This document shows, in pieces, positions 1-8,370 of a stretch of 64,000 nucleotides of DNA (position 1 is the first letter of the stretch; each line of letters starts with the position of its first letter). Made by a program: the position numbers and the translations under genes. The notes beneath the pieces were generated by a model. It was given only the letters and a program-made list of their open reading frames with translations. It searched no databases and was not told where the DNA came from. The DNA is from Myxococcales bacterium (lineage in GTDB: Bacteria; Myxococcota_A; Polyangia; Polyangiales; JADJMO01). The stretch spans positions 62,001 to 126,000 of the forward strand of contig JADJMO010000009.1 in the NCBI GenBank assembly GCA_016709545.1, given 5' to 3'.

Positions 1-1
1 G

Positions 2-706
2 GAGAGCCCCGAGGCCGCGCCGCAGGATCTCCTGCAGTCGATGATCGCGGCGGTCGACTCGGAGGGTGACGGCGCAGGCCTGAGCGAGCGCGAGATGCGC
101 GACCAGCTCGTGACGCTCTTCCTCGCGGGTCACGAGACCACGTCGCACGCGCTGACCTGGACGTTCTACCTCCTCTCCCAGAACCCTTCCGCGGAGCGCG
201 CGCTGCACGAGGAGCTCGACCGCGTCCTCGGGCGGGGCCGAGAGGCGCGATTGCCCACGTTCGAGGACCTCCCTCAGCTCCCGTACACGGAGATGGTCCT
301 CAAGGAGTCGATGCGCATCTACCCGCCCGTCTACTTGCTCGCGCGCCGCGCAGCCGAGGACGTGGAGATCGGCGGCTACGTGATCCCGAAGGGGAGCGAG
401 CTCGTGCTCTGGGTCTACCTCACCCACCACGACGCGCGCTGGTTCCCCGAGCCCGAGGCGTTCCGCCCCGAGCGCTTCACCCCCGAGGCCGAGGCAAGCC
501 TGCCCAAGAACGCTTATGTGCCGTTCGGCGCCGGACCGCGCGCCTGCATCGGCAAGACCTTCGCGATGATCGAGGCGCGGCTCCTGCTGGCCACGATCGC
601 CCAGTCGTTCCGGCTGGAGCACGCGGAAGGGCACCGGGTGGCGATGAACCCCCGCGTCACCTTGAACCCGAAGCACGGGATGAAGATGGTCGCCCGCGCG
701 CGCTGA
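2..706 (+). CDS. Cytochrome P450, C-terminal part (start lies outside the window)
   Basis: Only the C-terminal 234 or so residues are present; the frame is open from base 2. Visible are the I-helix oxygen-activation motif AGHETT, the K-helix ExxR in KESMRIYPP, the PERF segment and the haem loop FGAGPRACIG, whose Cys ligates haem iron. Family knowledge makes it a soluble haem-thiolate monooxygenase. It resembles class II-type bacterial P450s that act on fatty acids or terpenoids, but the substrate cannot be told. A second P450 at 59529-60851 has nearly the same motif set, so the two may be paralogues. No ferredoxin or reductase gene lies next to it. The family call is very secure; the missing N-terminus limits anything finer. 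Confidence 0.95.
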   Translation, partial: ESPEAAPQDLLQSMIAAVDSEGDGAGLSEREMRDQLVTLFLAGHETTSHALTWTFYLLSQNPSAERALHEELDRVLGRGREARLPTFEDLPQLPYTEMVLKESMRIYPPVYLLARRAAEDVEIGGYVIPKGSELVLWVYLTHHDARWFPEPEAFRPERFTPEAEASLPKNAYVPFGAGPRACIGKTFAMIEARLLLATIAQSFRLEHAEGHRVAMNPRVTLNPKHGMKMVARAR

Positions 707-729
707 CGGCCGCGTGTATCCTCCGCGCC

Positions 730-1617
730 ATGCGTCGCTGTCCGTGGGTGCTCGCCGTCGTCGTCGCGACCGCCTGTCGACGCGAGCCGGAAGCCAAGCG
801 CGCCCCGGAGGGCACGAGCGCCGCGCCCGAGACAGGGACACTCGCGCTCCCGGAAGGGTTCGTCGAGCCTCGAGGCCGAGGCGACGACGCCATCCCGAGC
901 CCCGCCCGGTCGCTGTGGATCGGTCCGAAGGCCGTGCGCCTCGAGCCGCGCGGGAAGTCGATCGTGGACGTGCCCGAGGACGCCGTCGGCGGCTTCCCGG
1001 CGGAGACCAAGGACCACGGCGCGGTGGGCCTCCTGGTCAAGCCGATCGCCTCGGAGCTCGGCCGCGTGACCGGTGGCAAGCTGGTCCTGCACTTCGACGC
1101 GCGAACGACCTACCGCGTGCTCCTGGAGGTCGCCTTCACGGCCGGGCAGCAGGGCTTCGACGACCTCAGCTTCGCGGTGCGCAAGGCCGATGGGGGCGAG
1201 GGCGCCGTGCGCATCGTGCTGGTCAGACCCGAGAAGCTGGAGAAGCTGAAGCCCCTGTCGGCGGAGCTCGACGCGGCCTCGCCCACGCAGGAGTGCCAGG
1301 TGAATCCGGCCGTGATCGTGGGCAGCGACGGCTACTTCGTGAAGGCCAACGGAGCCAGGATCGCCCCGGGCTGCGACGGGCTCGGCAAGGGAACGACCCT
1401 GCCCCGCCGCGCCGGCAAGCTCGAGCCCCAGGCCCTGACGGCGTGCCTGGCGAAGATCCGCGATGCCAGCAAGTGCAGCGAGCCAGAGCGGTCCATCAGC
1501 TTCACCGCCAACCCCGACGTGGACATGCAGTCGCTCGTCGACACCATGGACGCCGTGCGCAGGGACGGGACGGGCAAGGCCCTCTACCCGGACCTCGTGC
1601 TGACGGTCATGCACTGA
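730..1617 (+). CDS. Predicted lipoprotein with ExbD/TolR-like C-terminal domain
   Basis: A 295-residue protein. Residues 1-16 form a short signal peptide ending in a lipobox-like VVATAC, so membrane anchoring through a lipidated Cys is likely. A charged, Pro/Ala-rich linker follows. The last 60 or so residues (TANPDVDMQSLVDTMDAVR and on) resemble the periplasmic fold of ExbD/TolR biopolymer-transport proteins, but the N-terminal membrane helix of true ExbD is replaced by the lipobox. No ExbB/TolQ partner is nearby. Two Cys pairs in the C-terminal half may form disulfides. The gene starts 23 bp after the P450 stop, so it may be co-transcribed with it. Export is well supported; the ExbD relation is an inference from pattern. 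Confidence 0.6.
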   Translation: MRRCPWVLAVVVATACRREPEAKRAPEGTSAAPETGTLALPEGFVEPRGRGDDAIPSPARSLWIGPKAVRLEPRGKSIVDVPEDAVGGFPAETKDHGAVGLLVKPIASELGRVTGGKLVLHFDARTTYRVLLEVAFTAGQQGFDDLSFAVRKADGGEGAVRIVLVRPEKLEKLKPLSAELDAASPTQECQVNPAVIVGSDGYFVKANGARIAPGCDGLGKGTTLPRRAGKLEPQALTACLAKIRDASKCSEPERSISFTANPDVDMQSLVDTMDAVRRDGTGKALYPDLVLTVMH

Positions 1618-1782
1618 CCCCCGGCCGGGCCGCTCTCAGAACACGGCCAATCCACGCCAATCTCTGTGATTGCTGATACTTGCAGAACGATCGGCGCACC
1701 TGGTCGATCTCGGCGGGCGTGGTTCGACGTGTTCATGCCGGCTGCCTCAAGGCCGAACCCTCGAGCCCACAGGAGAATTCAC

Positions 1783-2187
1783 ATGGAGAGCGCCTCCCTC
1801 GACGTCGACACCACCACCTCTGCAGCCACCCCCTCGCGCGCGGCGCTCTGGACGGGCCGGGTGCTCACCGGCCTGATCGCGGCCTTCCTGCTGTTCGACG
1901 CGATCGGCAAGCTCGTCCCCGTCGCGCCGGTGGTCGAGGCGACGCAGAAGCTCGGCTTCGCCCCGGGAACCATCCGCCCGATCGGCGCCCTGCTCGCCGT
2001 GTCGACCGTGCTCCACCTGGTGCCGCGCACGCAGTTCGTCGGCGCCGTCCTGCTCACCGCGTACCTCGGCGGCGCCACCGCGACGCACGTGCACACCGGC
2101 ACGCCGTTCTGGTTCTCCGTCGCGATGGGGGTGCTGCTCTGGATCGCGTACGTCCTCCGCCAGCCCCTGGTGCGGGCCGTGCTCTGA
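1783..2187 (+). CDS. DoxX-like small integral membrane protein
   Basis: A 134-residue protein read from the ATG at 1783, which has a strong AGGAGA Shine-Dalgarno at 1771-1776; the open frame extends further upstream but without such a site. After a polar N-terminus of about 22 residues there are four hydrophobic helices. The sequence has features of the DoxX_2 branch: an early LLFDAIGK segment, a GTIRPIGALL segment near helix 2, and a TAYLGGATATHVHTG motif before the last helix. Members of this family are inner-membrane proteins of uncertain function, sometimes linked to redox balance. It is probably monocistronic. The family call is fairly firm; the function is unknown. Confidence 0.75.
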   Translation: MESASLDVDTTTSAATPSRAALWTGRVLTGLIAAFLLFDAIGKLVPVAPVVEATQKLGFAPGTIRPIGALLAVSTVLHLVPRTQFVGAVLLTAYLGGATATHVHTGTPFWFSVAMGVLLWIAYVLRQPLVRAVL

Positions 2188-2221
2188 CGCAGCACGTCGC
2201 TCGACGGACTCGGGACGACGC

Positions 2222-2686
2222 TCAGGGCGCCGGCCGTGCGCCGATCTTGCCGGACTTCTGCCACGCCTCGAAGCAGCGCGTCGTGAGCGCGTCGAGCTCC
2301 GCGAACAGCGTCGGCTCGATCGTCTGGAAGGCGAAGCTCGACGTCCCTTGCAGACGCTTGCGCAGGTGAATCGAGATCTCCAGCAGGTCGGGGTCGGTCT
2401 GCAGGGGCTGGAGGTGCAAGCTCGTGTGGGTCCGCCCCACGCGGACACTGCCGAAGAAGAGCGGCTTGCCGCCCGGCCCCGCGGTGTACGTGTCGAGCGA
2501 GTACTCACCGGGCTGGTCGCTCGTGACGACGAGCGCGGGGGCGTGTCGGAGGAGCACCTTCCGCAGCGACACGAAGAGCAGCGCGCCGGCAGCGGAGCCC
2601 GTGCTCGATCGCGCGCTCGCCGCCGCGCGCGTGCGCTCTCTGGTCTTCTCGCCGCGCGCGTTCAACCTGGGGGAGACGTAGGCCAT
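2222..2686 (-). CDS. Conserved hypothetical protein, 154 residues
   Basis: A soluble protein with no signal peptide or membrane helix. The N-terminal 35 residues are basic and low-complexity. Residues 36-150 look like a compact alpha/beta domain, with a run beginning FVSLRKVLLRHAPALVVTSD, then a beta-rich SLDTYTAGPGGKPLFFGSVR segment and a C-terminal helix ending in FEAWQKSGKIGARP. I recognise this as a domain seen in other hypothetical proteins but know no assigned function. It is convergent with the DoxX-like gene and lies 37 bp before (downstream in transcription of) the FAD oxidoreductase, both on the minus strand, so co-transcription with that enzyme is possible. Confidence 0.6.
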   Translation of the reverse strand: MAYVSPRLNARGEKTRERTRAAASARSSTGSAAGALLFVSLRKVLLRHAPALVVTSDQPGEYSLDTYTAGPGGKPLFFGSVRVGRTHTSLHLQPLQTDPDLLEISIHLRKRLQGTSSFAFQTIEPTLFAELDALTTRCFEAWQKSGKIGARPAP

Positions 2687-2723
2687 CGGGCACCCTAGCG
2701 CGGTGGGGCGCGCGGCGTGTGTG

Positions 2724-4229
2724 CTAGCGACTCGAGAGCTCGTCGAACAGCCGGAGCCCCGCGCCGATCGTGCCAGCGACGCTCGGAAACCCGGCCGTCG
2801 CGTTGACCAGCCACAGGTTGTCGAGGGCGCGCTGCGGCCGCCGACCGAAGCCGACGTTGGCGGGCGTGAGCGCCGAGCCGTACGAGTTGCCCTTCGGCGC
2901 GAAGCAGTAGCGCTCGTTGGTGACCGGCGTGCCGGTGACGCGCATCACCAGGTGATCGCGCAGACCTGGGACGTATTCGGCCTGGATGAGGTCGAGGATC
3001 GTGTCGCGGATCCGCTTCTTCTCTCGGTTGTACGCGGGCCGGTCGCTCCGTCGCAGGTTCGCGAAGCGATCGTAGTCGCACGACGTGGCGACCTCGAGGA
3101 TCTGGTCGCCTTCGGGGCAGAGCCCCGGCTCGCCGCTGTGGAGCGTCGGCGTCGACAGGAACAGCCACGGGTCCGACAGGTCGTGCCGCAGGAGCTGGTC
3201 GTCGTAGACGCGGTTGAGATCCGCGTGGGGGTAGCGCCAGACGTTGTGCGAGCCGAAGCCGTGCTCGCGGAGGTCGAGGCCGCGCACGCCGAGGTACATC
3301 GTGAACGTCCCCGAGGAGTAGTCGTAGTCGAGGAGGCGCGACTTCCGCTGCAGCGCTCCGCCGGCGAGCTCGGCGGTGCGTCGCGGATCGACGTTCGAGA
3401 CGTAGCGATCGGCGGTGAAGCGCTGACCGTTTCTGGTGGTGACGCCGACGACCCTCTCGCCCTCGGTGTGGATGCGCTCGACCTCGTGCTCGAACAGGAT
3501 CGTGCACCCTTCGCGGCTCCGGACGGCCTCCGCGATCGACTCGACGAAGTGGAAGTAGTGGTGGCGCGGGTAGTAGGCGCCGCGGTCGTAGTTGGCGACC
3601 AGGGCCACGTGGAGCAGCAGCGACACGTCGCGCGGCGGCAGGAGGTAGTCGCCGCACTGCCCCGCGAGCACGCCGCGGAGGAGCATGGGCATGCCGACGC
3701 TGTCGTAGAGGTCGTCCAGCGTCCACCGCATGTACCGGAGGAGGTGACGGCAGCGGACCACCGCGGGCAGGAGCGAGAGGGAGAACCGCTCGGGCAGGAC
3801 GTCGAGTCGCTCGAGCTCGTCGGCGATCGTCCGGACGACGTCGAAGTAGGCGCGGATCGGCTGCGCCGCCCAGGGGTAGCGGTGGATCAGGCGGTCCCGG
3901 CTCTTGGAGAGGCCGTTGGGGATCCGGTGGCGCTGCCCGGCGACGACGACGTGATCGAAGCCCTCTGGATCGAGCCGCACGAACGGCACCTGGTCGACCA
4001 GACCGAGCGCGTCGAGCAGGCGGTGGATGGTCTCGCCCTCGCCGCAGCCGAAGATGTAGTGGACCTGCGCGCAGAAGCGGTAGTCGCCCGTCCGGAAGGT
4101 GTGCGCGTAGCCGCCCGGGACGTCGTGCGCCTCGAGGACGAGCACCCGTCGACCGGCGTTCGCGAGGAGCGCGGCGACGGTCAACCCGCCCATCCCGCTG
4201 CCGATGACGAGGTCGTCGAAGTGGGTCAC
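2724..4229 (-). CDS. FAD-dependent oxidoreductase, carotenoid isomerase/retinol saturase type
   Basis: A 501-residue flavoprotein. The N-terminus LVIGSGMGGLTVAALLANAG is the Rossmann dinucleotide-binding motif (GxGxxG), followed by a Glu that binds the ribose (VLVLEAHDVPGGY). The C-terminus carries the second FAD motif seen in phytoene desaturase-like enzymes (NLWLVNATAGFPSVAGTIGAG). Overall length and the segment ANVGFGRRPQRALDNLWLVN fit the CrtISO/all-trans-retinol 13,14-reductase branch of the amine-oxidase superfamily. Such enzymes reduce or isomerise polyene chains. No carotenoid synthesis genes are nearby, so the substrate is open. The gene is divergent from the CocE/NonD hydrolase at 4310 with an 80-bp gap. 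Confidence 0.85.
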   Translation of the reverse strand: MTHFDDLVIGSGMGGLTVAALLANAGRRVLVLEAHDVPGGYAHTFRTGDYRFCAQVHYIFGCGEGETIHRLLDALGLVDQVPFVRLDPEGFDHVVVAGQRHRIPNGLSKSRDRLIHRYPWAAQPIRAYFDVVRTIADELERLDVLPERFSLSLLPAVVRCRHLLRYMRWTLDDLYDSVGMPMLLRGVLAGQCGDYLLPPRDVSLLLHVALVANYDRGAYYPRHHYFHFVESIAEAVRSREGCTILFEHEVERIHTEGERVVGVTTRNGQRFTADRYVSNVDPRRTAELAGGALQRKSRLLDYDYSSGTFTMYLGVRGLDLREHGFGSHNVWRYPHADLNRVYDDQLLRHDLSDPWLFLSTPTLHSGEPGLCPEGDQILEVATSCDYDRFANLRRSDRPAYNREKKRIRDTILDLIQAEYVPGLRDHLVMRVTGTPVTNERYCFAPKGNSYGSALTPANVGFGRRPQRALDNLWLVNATAGFPSVAGTIGAGLRLFDELSSR

Positions 4230-4309
4230 CGCGGCGATGGTGGCACACTCGGGCCTGGGGATCGTATCTCGCCCTTGATCCTTCGCGCCCGCGCGCGTCT
4301 CATGCTCGC

Positions 4310-6199
4310 GTGCGTCCCTCGCGCGACGTCGACCCGAGCCACGCGGGATACCTGCGCGCGCGGCCGGCGCTCCACACCGGCTTCGACCGGCGTTCGCTGC
4401 ACCTCACCATGCGGGACGGCGTCCGCATCGCCGTCGACGTGTGCCTGCCCTCGGGCGCGCGCGGCCGACTGCCGACGATCGTGCGCCAGACGCGCTACCT
4501 GCGCCGCTTCGCGGTGCACCCGCTGCTCCGGCCGCTCCTGCCCGCCGCCACCCTCGATCCGATGAACGCGCCGATGCGCGCGCTGTTCACCTCGCGCGGC
4601 TACGCGTGGGTCGACGTCGACGCGCGCGGCTCGGGGGCGTCGTTCGGCGAGCGCCCCTGCCCCTGGTGGCTCGACGGCGAGGTCGCCGACGGGCGCGAGA
4701 TCGTGGAGTGGATCGTGGGGCAGCCCTGGTCCAACGGCTTGGTCGGGTCGACGGGCGTCTCCTACGAGGGCACGACCGCGGAGTTCCTCGCCACCGTCGG
4801 GCACCCCGCGGTGCGCGCCGTGGCCCCGCGCTTCTCCCTGTTCGACGTCTACACCGACGTGGCCTTCCCCGGCGGGCTCCACAACGCGTATTTCACGCAC
4901 GCGTGGGAGACGGCGAACGCCGCGCTCGATCGCAACGATCCCGGCGTGATGGTGGCGCTGATCTACGCGCTGCAGGCGTACGGCGCGTTCGATCCCGCGC
5001 TCGTGCGCCGCCTCGACCACCCTGCCCTGCGCGCCGCGGTGGCGCGCGTCGTGACGGCGGGGCTCGCCGGCGTGGCCAGGGTCGACGACGACCAGAGCGG
5101 CGAGGCCCTCGCCGCCGCGCTCCGCTCGCACGCCGAGAACTACAGCACCCACGCCGGCGCGGTGCATGTCACCTTCCGCGACGACGCGCCCCCCGACGCG
5201 CCCGTGCCCGGCCAGGGCTCCGACTTCTTCAGCCCGCACACCTACGTCGATCGCGTGCGCGACGTCGCGGTCCTCGGCTACGGCGGCTGGTTCGACGGGG
5301 CCTACGCCTCCTCTGCGATCCGGCGCTTCGAGGCGCTCTCCGCGCGCGGCGTCGACGCGCGGCTCCTCGTGGGTCCGTGGATCCACGGCGGCCAGCTCGA
5401 CCTCGACCCCGGCGCACCCGGTCCCGCCGCGCAGTTCGACCACGCGGCCGAGCTCCTGCGCTTCTTCGATCCGCACCTCGTCCCCGAGCGCCGCGGCGAG
5501 GACGCGACGCCCCGCGTACGCACGTGGGAGCTCGGCGAGGGCGGCTTCCACAGCCACGACGTGTGGCCTCCGCCCGAGACGACGACCCGCGTCTTGCATC
5601 TCGACGCCGCAGGCCACCTGCGCGACGCGCCGACCGAGGGGACGCGCACCGCGGACGTGGCGCGCACCACCGGCGCGGGTCCGCGCAGTCGGTACCGCAC
5701 CCTGCTCTGCCCGTTCCTGCACGCCGACGGCAGCGGCGCCACTGGCACCGACGCGTTCACCTTCGAGAGCGCGCCACTCTCTGACCTGACGGTGGCCGGC
5801 CACCCCGTGCTCGTGCTCCACCTCGCGTCGAGCGAGCCCGACGACGCCGTGTTCGCCTACCTCGAGGACGTCGATCCTCTGGGTCGAGCGCGGCTCGTCA
5901 GCGAGGGTGGCCTGCGCACGCTGCATCGCACGTCGCTCACCACCGACGCGCGCGGGTTGCCGCGGGTGCACGCCACGTTCCTGCGCGCCGACGCCCTCCG
6001 CCTCGCCCCCGACGAGCCCGCCACGCACTGCCTCGAGCTCTTGCCGCTTCACCTGCGCGTGCGACCGGGGCACCGCCTGCGTCTCCGCCTCACCGGCGCC
6101 GACGTCGACCACTTCACGACGCCGCCGGGGCCGTCGACGGTGCGGTGGCGCATCGACGTCGGCCGCTCGCGCCTGCTGCTCCCGGTCGTACCGCGCTGA
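4310..6199 (+). CDS. CocE/NonD family hydrolase (peptidase S15 type)
   Basis: A 629-residue alpha/beta hydrolase read from a GTG at 4310. The domain order fits the family: an N-terminal hydrolase core, a helical cap and a C-terminal jelly-roll (X-Pro dipeptidyl-peptidase C-terminal domain). Visible motifs are DVDARGSGAS, the nucleophile elbow GSTGVSYEGT (GxSYxG with catalytic Ser), the GYGGWFDGAY strand with the acid region, and GPWIHGG with the catalytic His. Known members cleave acyl esters such as cocaine, cephalosporin esters or glutaryl-7-ACA, but many have unknown substrates. No signal peptide is seen, so it is probably cytoplasmic. Confidence 0.9.
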   Translation: MRPSRDVDPSHAGYLRARPALHTGFDRRSLHLTMRDGVRIAVDVCLPSGARGRLPTIVRQTRYLRRFAVHPLLRPLLPAATLDPMNAPMRALFTSRGYAWVDVDARGSGASFGERPCPWWLDGEVADGREIVEWIVGQPWSNGLVGSTGVSYEGTTAEFLATVGHPAVRAVAPRFSLFDVYTDVAFPGGLHNAYFTHAWETANAALDRNDPGVMVALIYALQAYGAFDPALVRRLDHPALRAAVARVVTAGLAGVARVDDDQSGEALAAALRSHAENYSTHAGAVHVTFRDDAPPDAPVPGQGSDFFSPHTYVDRVRDVAVLGYGGWFDGAYASSAIRRFEALSARGVDARLLVGPWIHGGQLDLDPGAPGPAAQFDHAAELLRFFDPHLVPERRGEDATPRVRTWELGEGGFHSHDVWPPPETTTRVLHLDAAGHLRDAPTEGTRTADVARTTGAGPRSRYRTLLCPFLHADGSGATGTDAFTFESAPLSDLTVAGHPVLVLHLASSEPDDAVFAYLEDVDPLGRARLVSEGGLRTLHRTSLTTDARGLPRVHATFLRADALRLAPDEPATHCLELLPLHLRVRPGHRLRLRLTGADVDHFTTPPGPSTVRWRIDVGRSRLLLPVVPR

Positions 6200-6200
6200 G

Positions 6201-6214
6201 TACTGGCGCCAGTA
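6201..6214. terminator. Perfect 14-bp palindrome between convergent genes, possible weak terminator
   Basis: TACTGGCGCCAGTA is a perfect palindrome that begins two bases after the stop codon of the CocE/NonD hydrolase and is followed by TTTTC. Folded, it gives a 5-bp stem with a GCGC loop. Its place between two convergent 3' ends favours a terminator role. A protein-binding operator of TetR type is an alternative, but no promoter would be expected here. Confidence 0.35.
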
Positions 6215-6234
6215 TTTTCACCGTTCCTCGAAGA

Positions 6235-6996
6235 TTAGGCCGGATCTACGATCGGGGGTCTGCACTCGCTCAGTGCGGTCCCGGTGACGCGCTCGAGCTC
6301 CGCGAGCAGCCGCGCGCGGAACCCGGGGTCGTGGACGGCGGGGTGCGGCTCCACCCTGCGCTGGTGGTGCCAGTAGCCGCCGGTCGTCCTCGCCTCCGCG
6401 TCGTCGCTCGTGGCCAGCCACTCCTGGGTGAGGTGGCCGAGTCGCAGATCGTCGGGCGCGTTCGGGCCGCCCATCCTCGTGGGCACCCAGCCAGGATCGA
6501 CCGAGTTGCAGAGTACGTCGGGCCATCGCTCCGCGACGGCCGCGGCGAGCGCGGTGACGAACAGCTTGGTGTCGGAGTACGAAGCGGTGGCGCGGCGGCC
6601 GGTCCAGTCCAGCCCGTCGAGCGTCGGGCGCCCGCCACGGTGCATGCCGCTGCTCAGATAGATCAGGCGCTTCGGACGCGCGATGAGCGCCGTGAGGAGG
6701 TACGGCGCGACCACGTTCACCGGGAGGACCGTCGGGTCGGAGTACACGCCTGCGTTGTGGACGACGGCGTCCATGGTGCCGAGCGCGTTGACCTGGTCGG
6801 CGACCGCGCGGGTCTGCTGCGCGTCGACCAGATCTCCGAACACCGCCGTTGCGCCGCGCGCGAGCAGGTCCTGCACGGCAGGGAGTCGCTGCTTCCCGCG
6901 AAGGTGACCGACGACCTCATGGCCTGCGCCGAGCAGCGTCTCTGCGGTCGCTCTACCGAGACCGTCCGCGAACCCGGTGACGAAGATGCGTGCCAT
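6235..6996 (-). CDS. SDR family NAD(P)-dependent oxidoreductase
   Basis: A 253-residue short-chain dehydrogenase. The cofactor motif VTGFADGLGR matches TGxxxGxG near the N-terminus; VVHNAGVY is the NAG motif; LSSGMH supplies the catalytic Ser; YSDTKLFV is the active-site YxxxK. The C-terminal part has the PTRMGG segment after the active site. Length and order are typical of classical SDRs. The substrate is unknown. It is convergent with the CocE/NonD hydrolase and preceded by about 170 bp of non-coding sequence. Confidence 0.92.
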   Translation of the reverse strand: MARIFVTGFADGLGRATAETLLGAGHEVVGHLRGKQRLPAVQDLLARGATAVFGDLVDAQQTRAVADQVNALGTMDAVVHNAGVYSDPTVLPVNVVAPYLLTALIARPKRLIYLSSGMHRGGRPTLDGLDWTGRRATASYSDTKLFVTALAAAVAERWPDVLCNSVDPGWVPTRMGGPNAPDDLRLGHLTQEWLATSDDAEARTTGGYWHHQRRVEPHPAVHDPGFRARLLAELERVTGTALSECRPPIVDPA

Positions 6997-7167
6997 GGCC
7001 TCGTCGTAGCCCGGGAGAGCCGCGGATCGATCCGGACCTACGGTTGTTTTCCACAGGGCGCTGAAAAAGTAGGAAGTCGTGGAGCGTCAACGTGCACCGA
7101 GCTTGCGGCCTCGGCGAAATCGAGCACAACGGGACGCGCTGGCGCGGTGCGCGCCACAGGAGGCTCC

Positions 7168-8349
7168 ATGCGCTCGACAGTCCTGTTCTTCGGCTTGGCG
7201 ACGGCTTGTGCGATCTCCTGGGCCGGCTCGGCCTCCGCGGACTACAGCGCCAAGGGTTCGGTCGCGACCACCACGACGAACCTCAAGGCCGGCTTCGGCG
7301 GCGCGACGGGCGGCAAGCTCGTCGTCCCCAACGCGCCCGGCACCTACCCCCTCATCGTGGCGAGCCACGGGTTCTCGGCCAACGCCGACAACCAGGTCGG
7401 CTGGGCCGAGCTGTTCGCGAGCTACGGGTTCGTCGTCGTCGCGCCGACGTTCCCGGGCGGGTTCTCGCCCGACCACGTGAAGAACGGCGTGATCATCAAG
7501 ACCCTCGTCGCGGATCTCGACGCCGCCGACACGCCGGCCAAGGGCAAGATCGACAAGACCAAGATCGGCCTCGAGGGTCACAGCGCGGGCGGGCTCGCCA
7601 CCACCCTCGCCGCCGCCGAGGTGGTGCCCGCGGCCACCGTGCTCTTCGATCCGGTCGACAACGGGGGCCTCGGCAAGGCGGCCTACGCGAAGCTCTGCGC
7701 GCCGGTCCTCTCGTTCTTCGCGGGCCCGAGCTCGTGCAACAGCAGCGCGGGCTGGTTCGACTTCCGCACCACGTCCAAGGGACCGACCACGTCGTTCCGC
7801 GTGAAGGGCTCCACCCACTGCGACGGCGAGAACGCGCCGCGCTCCCTCTGCGGCCTCACCTGCGGCGGCGCGGCCGACCCCACGCGACAGAAGGTGTACG
7901 GGCGCTACGCGACGGCGTTCTTCCTCGCGAACCTCAAGGGCGACAGCGCGGCCGCCGCGACGCTCACGAACACCGTCCTCTCGGCCGACGGCGAGATTGG
8001 CGAGGTCTCCGTCGGTGGCGGCCCGAGCTGCACCCCGGGCGGCGGCGACGCGGGCGTGAGCGACACCGGGGTTCCGACCACGGACACCGGAGTTCCCACC
8101 GGCGACACGGGCACCCCCACGAGCGACACCGGCACGCCCACGTCCGACACGGGCCCGCTCCCCACCACCGATTCGGGCGGCGCGGGCGACGCTGGCGGCG
8201 ATTCGGGGAGCCTCGACGGCACGACGGACGCGGGCGGCTGCTCCTGCACGAGCCCGGGCACGTCCACGCCCGCCCAGGGCCTGCTCGCGGTCGGCCTCGG
8301 GCTCGCCGCGCTGGTCCTCGGTCGCGCGCGTCGATCGCGCCGCGACTGA
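7168..8349 (+). CDS. Secreted alpha/beta hydrolase with repeat linker and MYXO-CTERM-like tail
   Basis: A 393-residue protein; the ATG at 7168 follows a CAGGAGG ribosome-binding site. Residues 1-24 are a signal peptide. Residues 30-265 are an alpha/beta hydrolase with HGFS (oxyanion region), the nucleophile elbow GHSAGG (Ser139), an acid candidate near Asp161 and His216 in GSTHCDGEN; this pattern is like dienelactone- or PET-hydrolase relatives. Next comes a linker of short repeats of the type VPT(T/G)DTG and TPTSDTG. The C-terminus has a Cys motif (CSC), a hydrophobic helix and an Arg-rich end (RARRSRR), which is the three-part MYXO-CTERM signal for cell-envelope sorting. The natural substrate is unknown. 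Confidence 0.85.
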   Translation: MRSTVLFFGLATACAISWAGSASADYSAKGSVATTTTNLKAGFGGATGGKLVVPNAPGTYPLIVASHGFSANADNQVGWAELFASYGFVVVAPTFPGGFSPDHVKNGVIIKTLVADLDAADTPAKGKIDKTKIGLEGHSAGGLATTLAAAEVVPAATVLFDPVDNGGLGKAAYAKLCAPVLSFFAGPSSCNSSAGWFDFRTTSKGPTTSFRVKGSTHCDGENAPRSLCGLTCGGAADPTRQKVYGRYATAFFLANLKGDSAAAATLTNTVLSADGEIGEVSVGGGPSCTPGGGDAGVSDTGVPTTDTGVPTGDTGTPTSDTGTPTSDTGPLPTTDSGGAGDAGGDSGSLDGTTDAGGCSCTSPGTSTPAQGLLAVGLGLAALVLGRARRSRRD

Positions 8350-8370
8350 GGCTCGCTATGCTGGCGGCCC

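Noticed and set aside
8060..8160. Tandem repeats resembling a CRISPR array or minisatellite
   Set aside because: They encode the DTG-type linker of the hydrolase, in frame, with no unique spacers.
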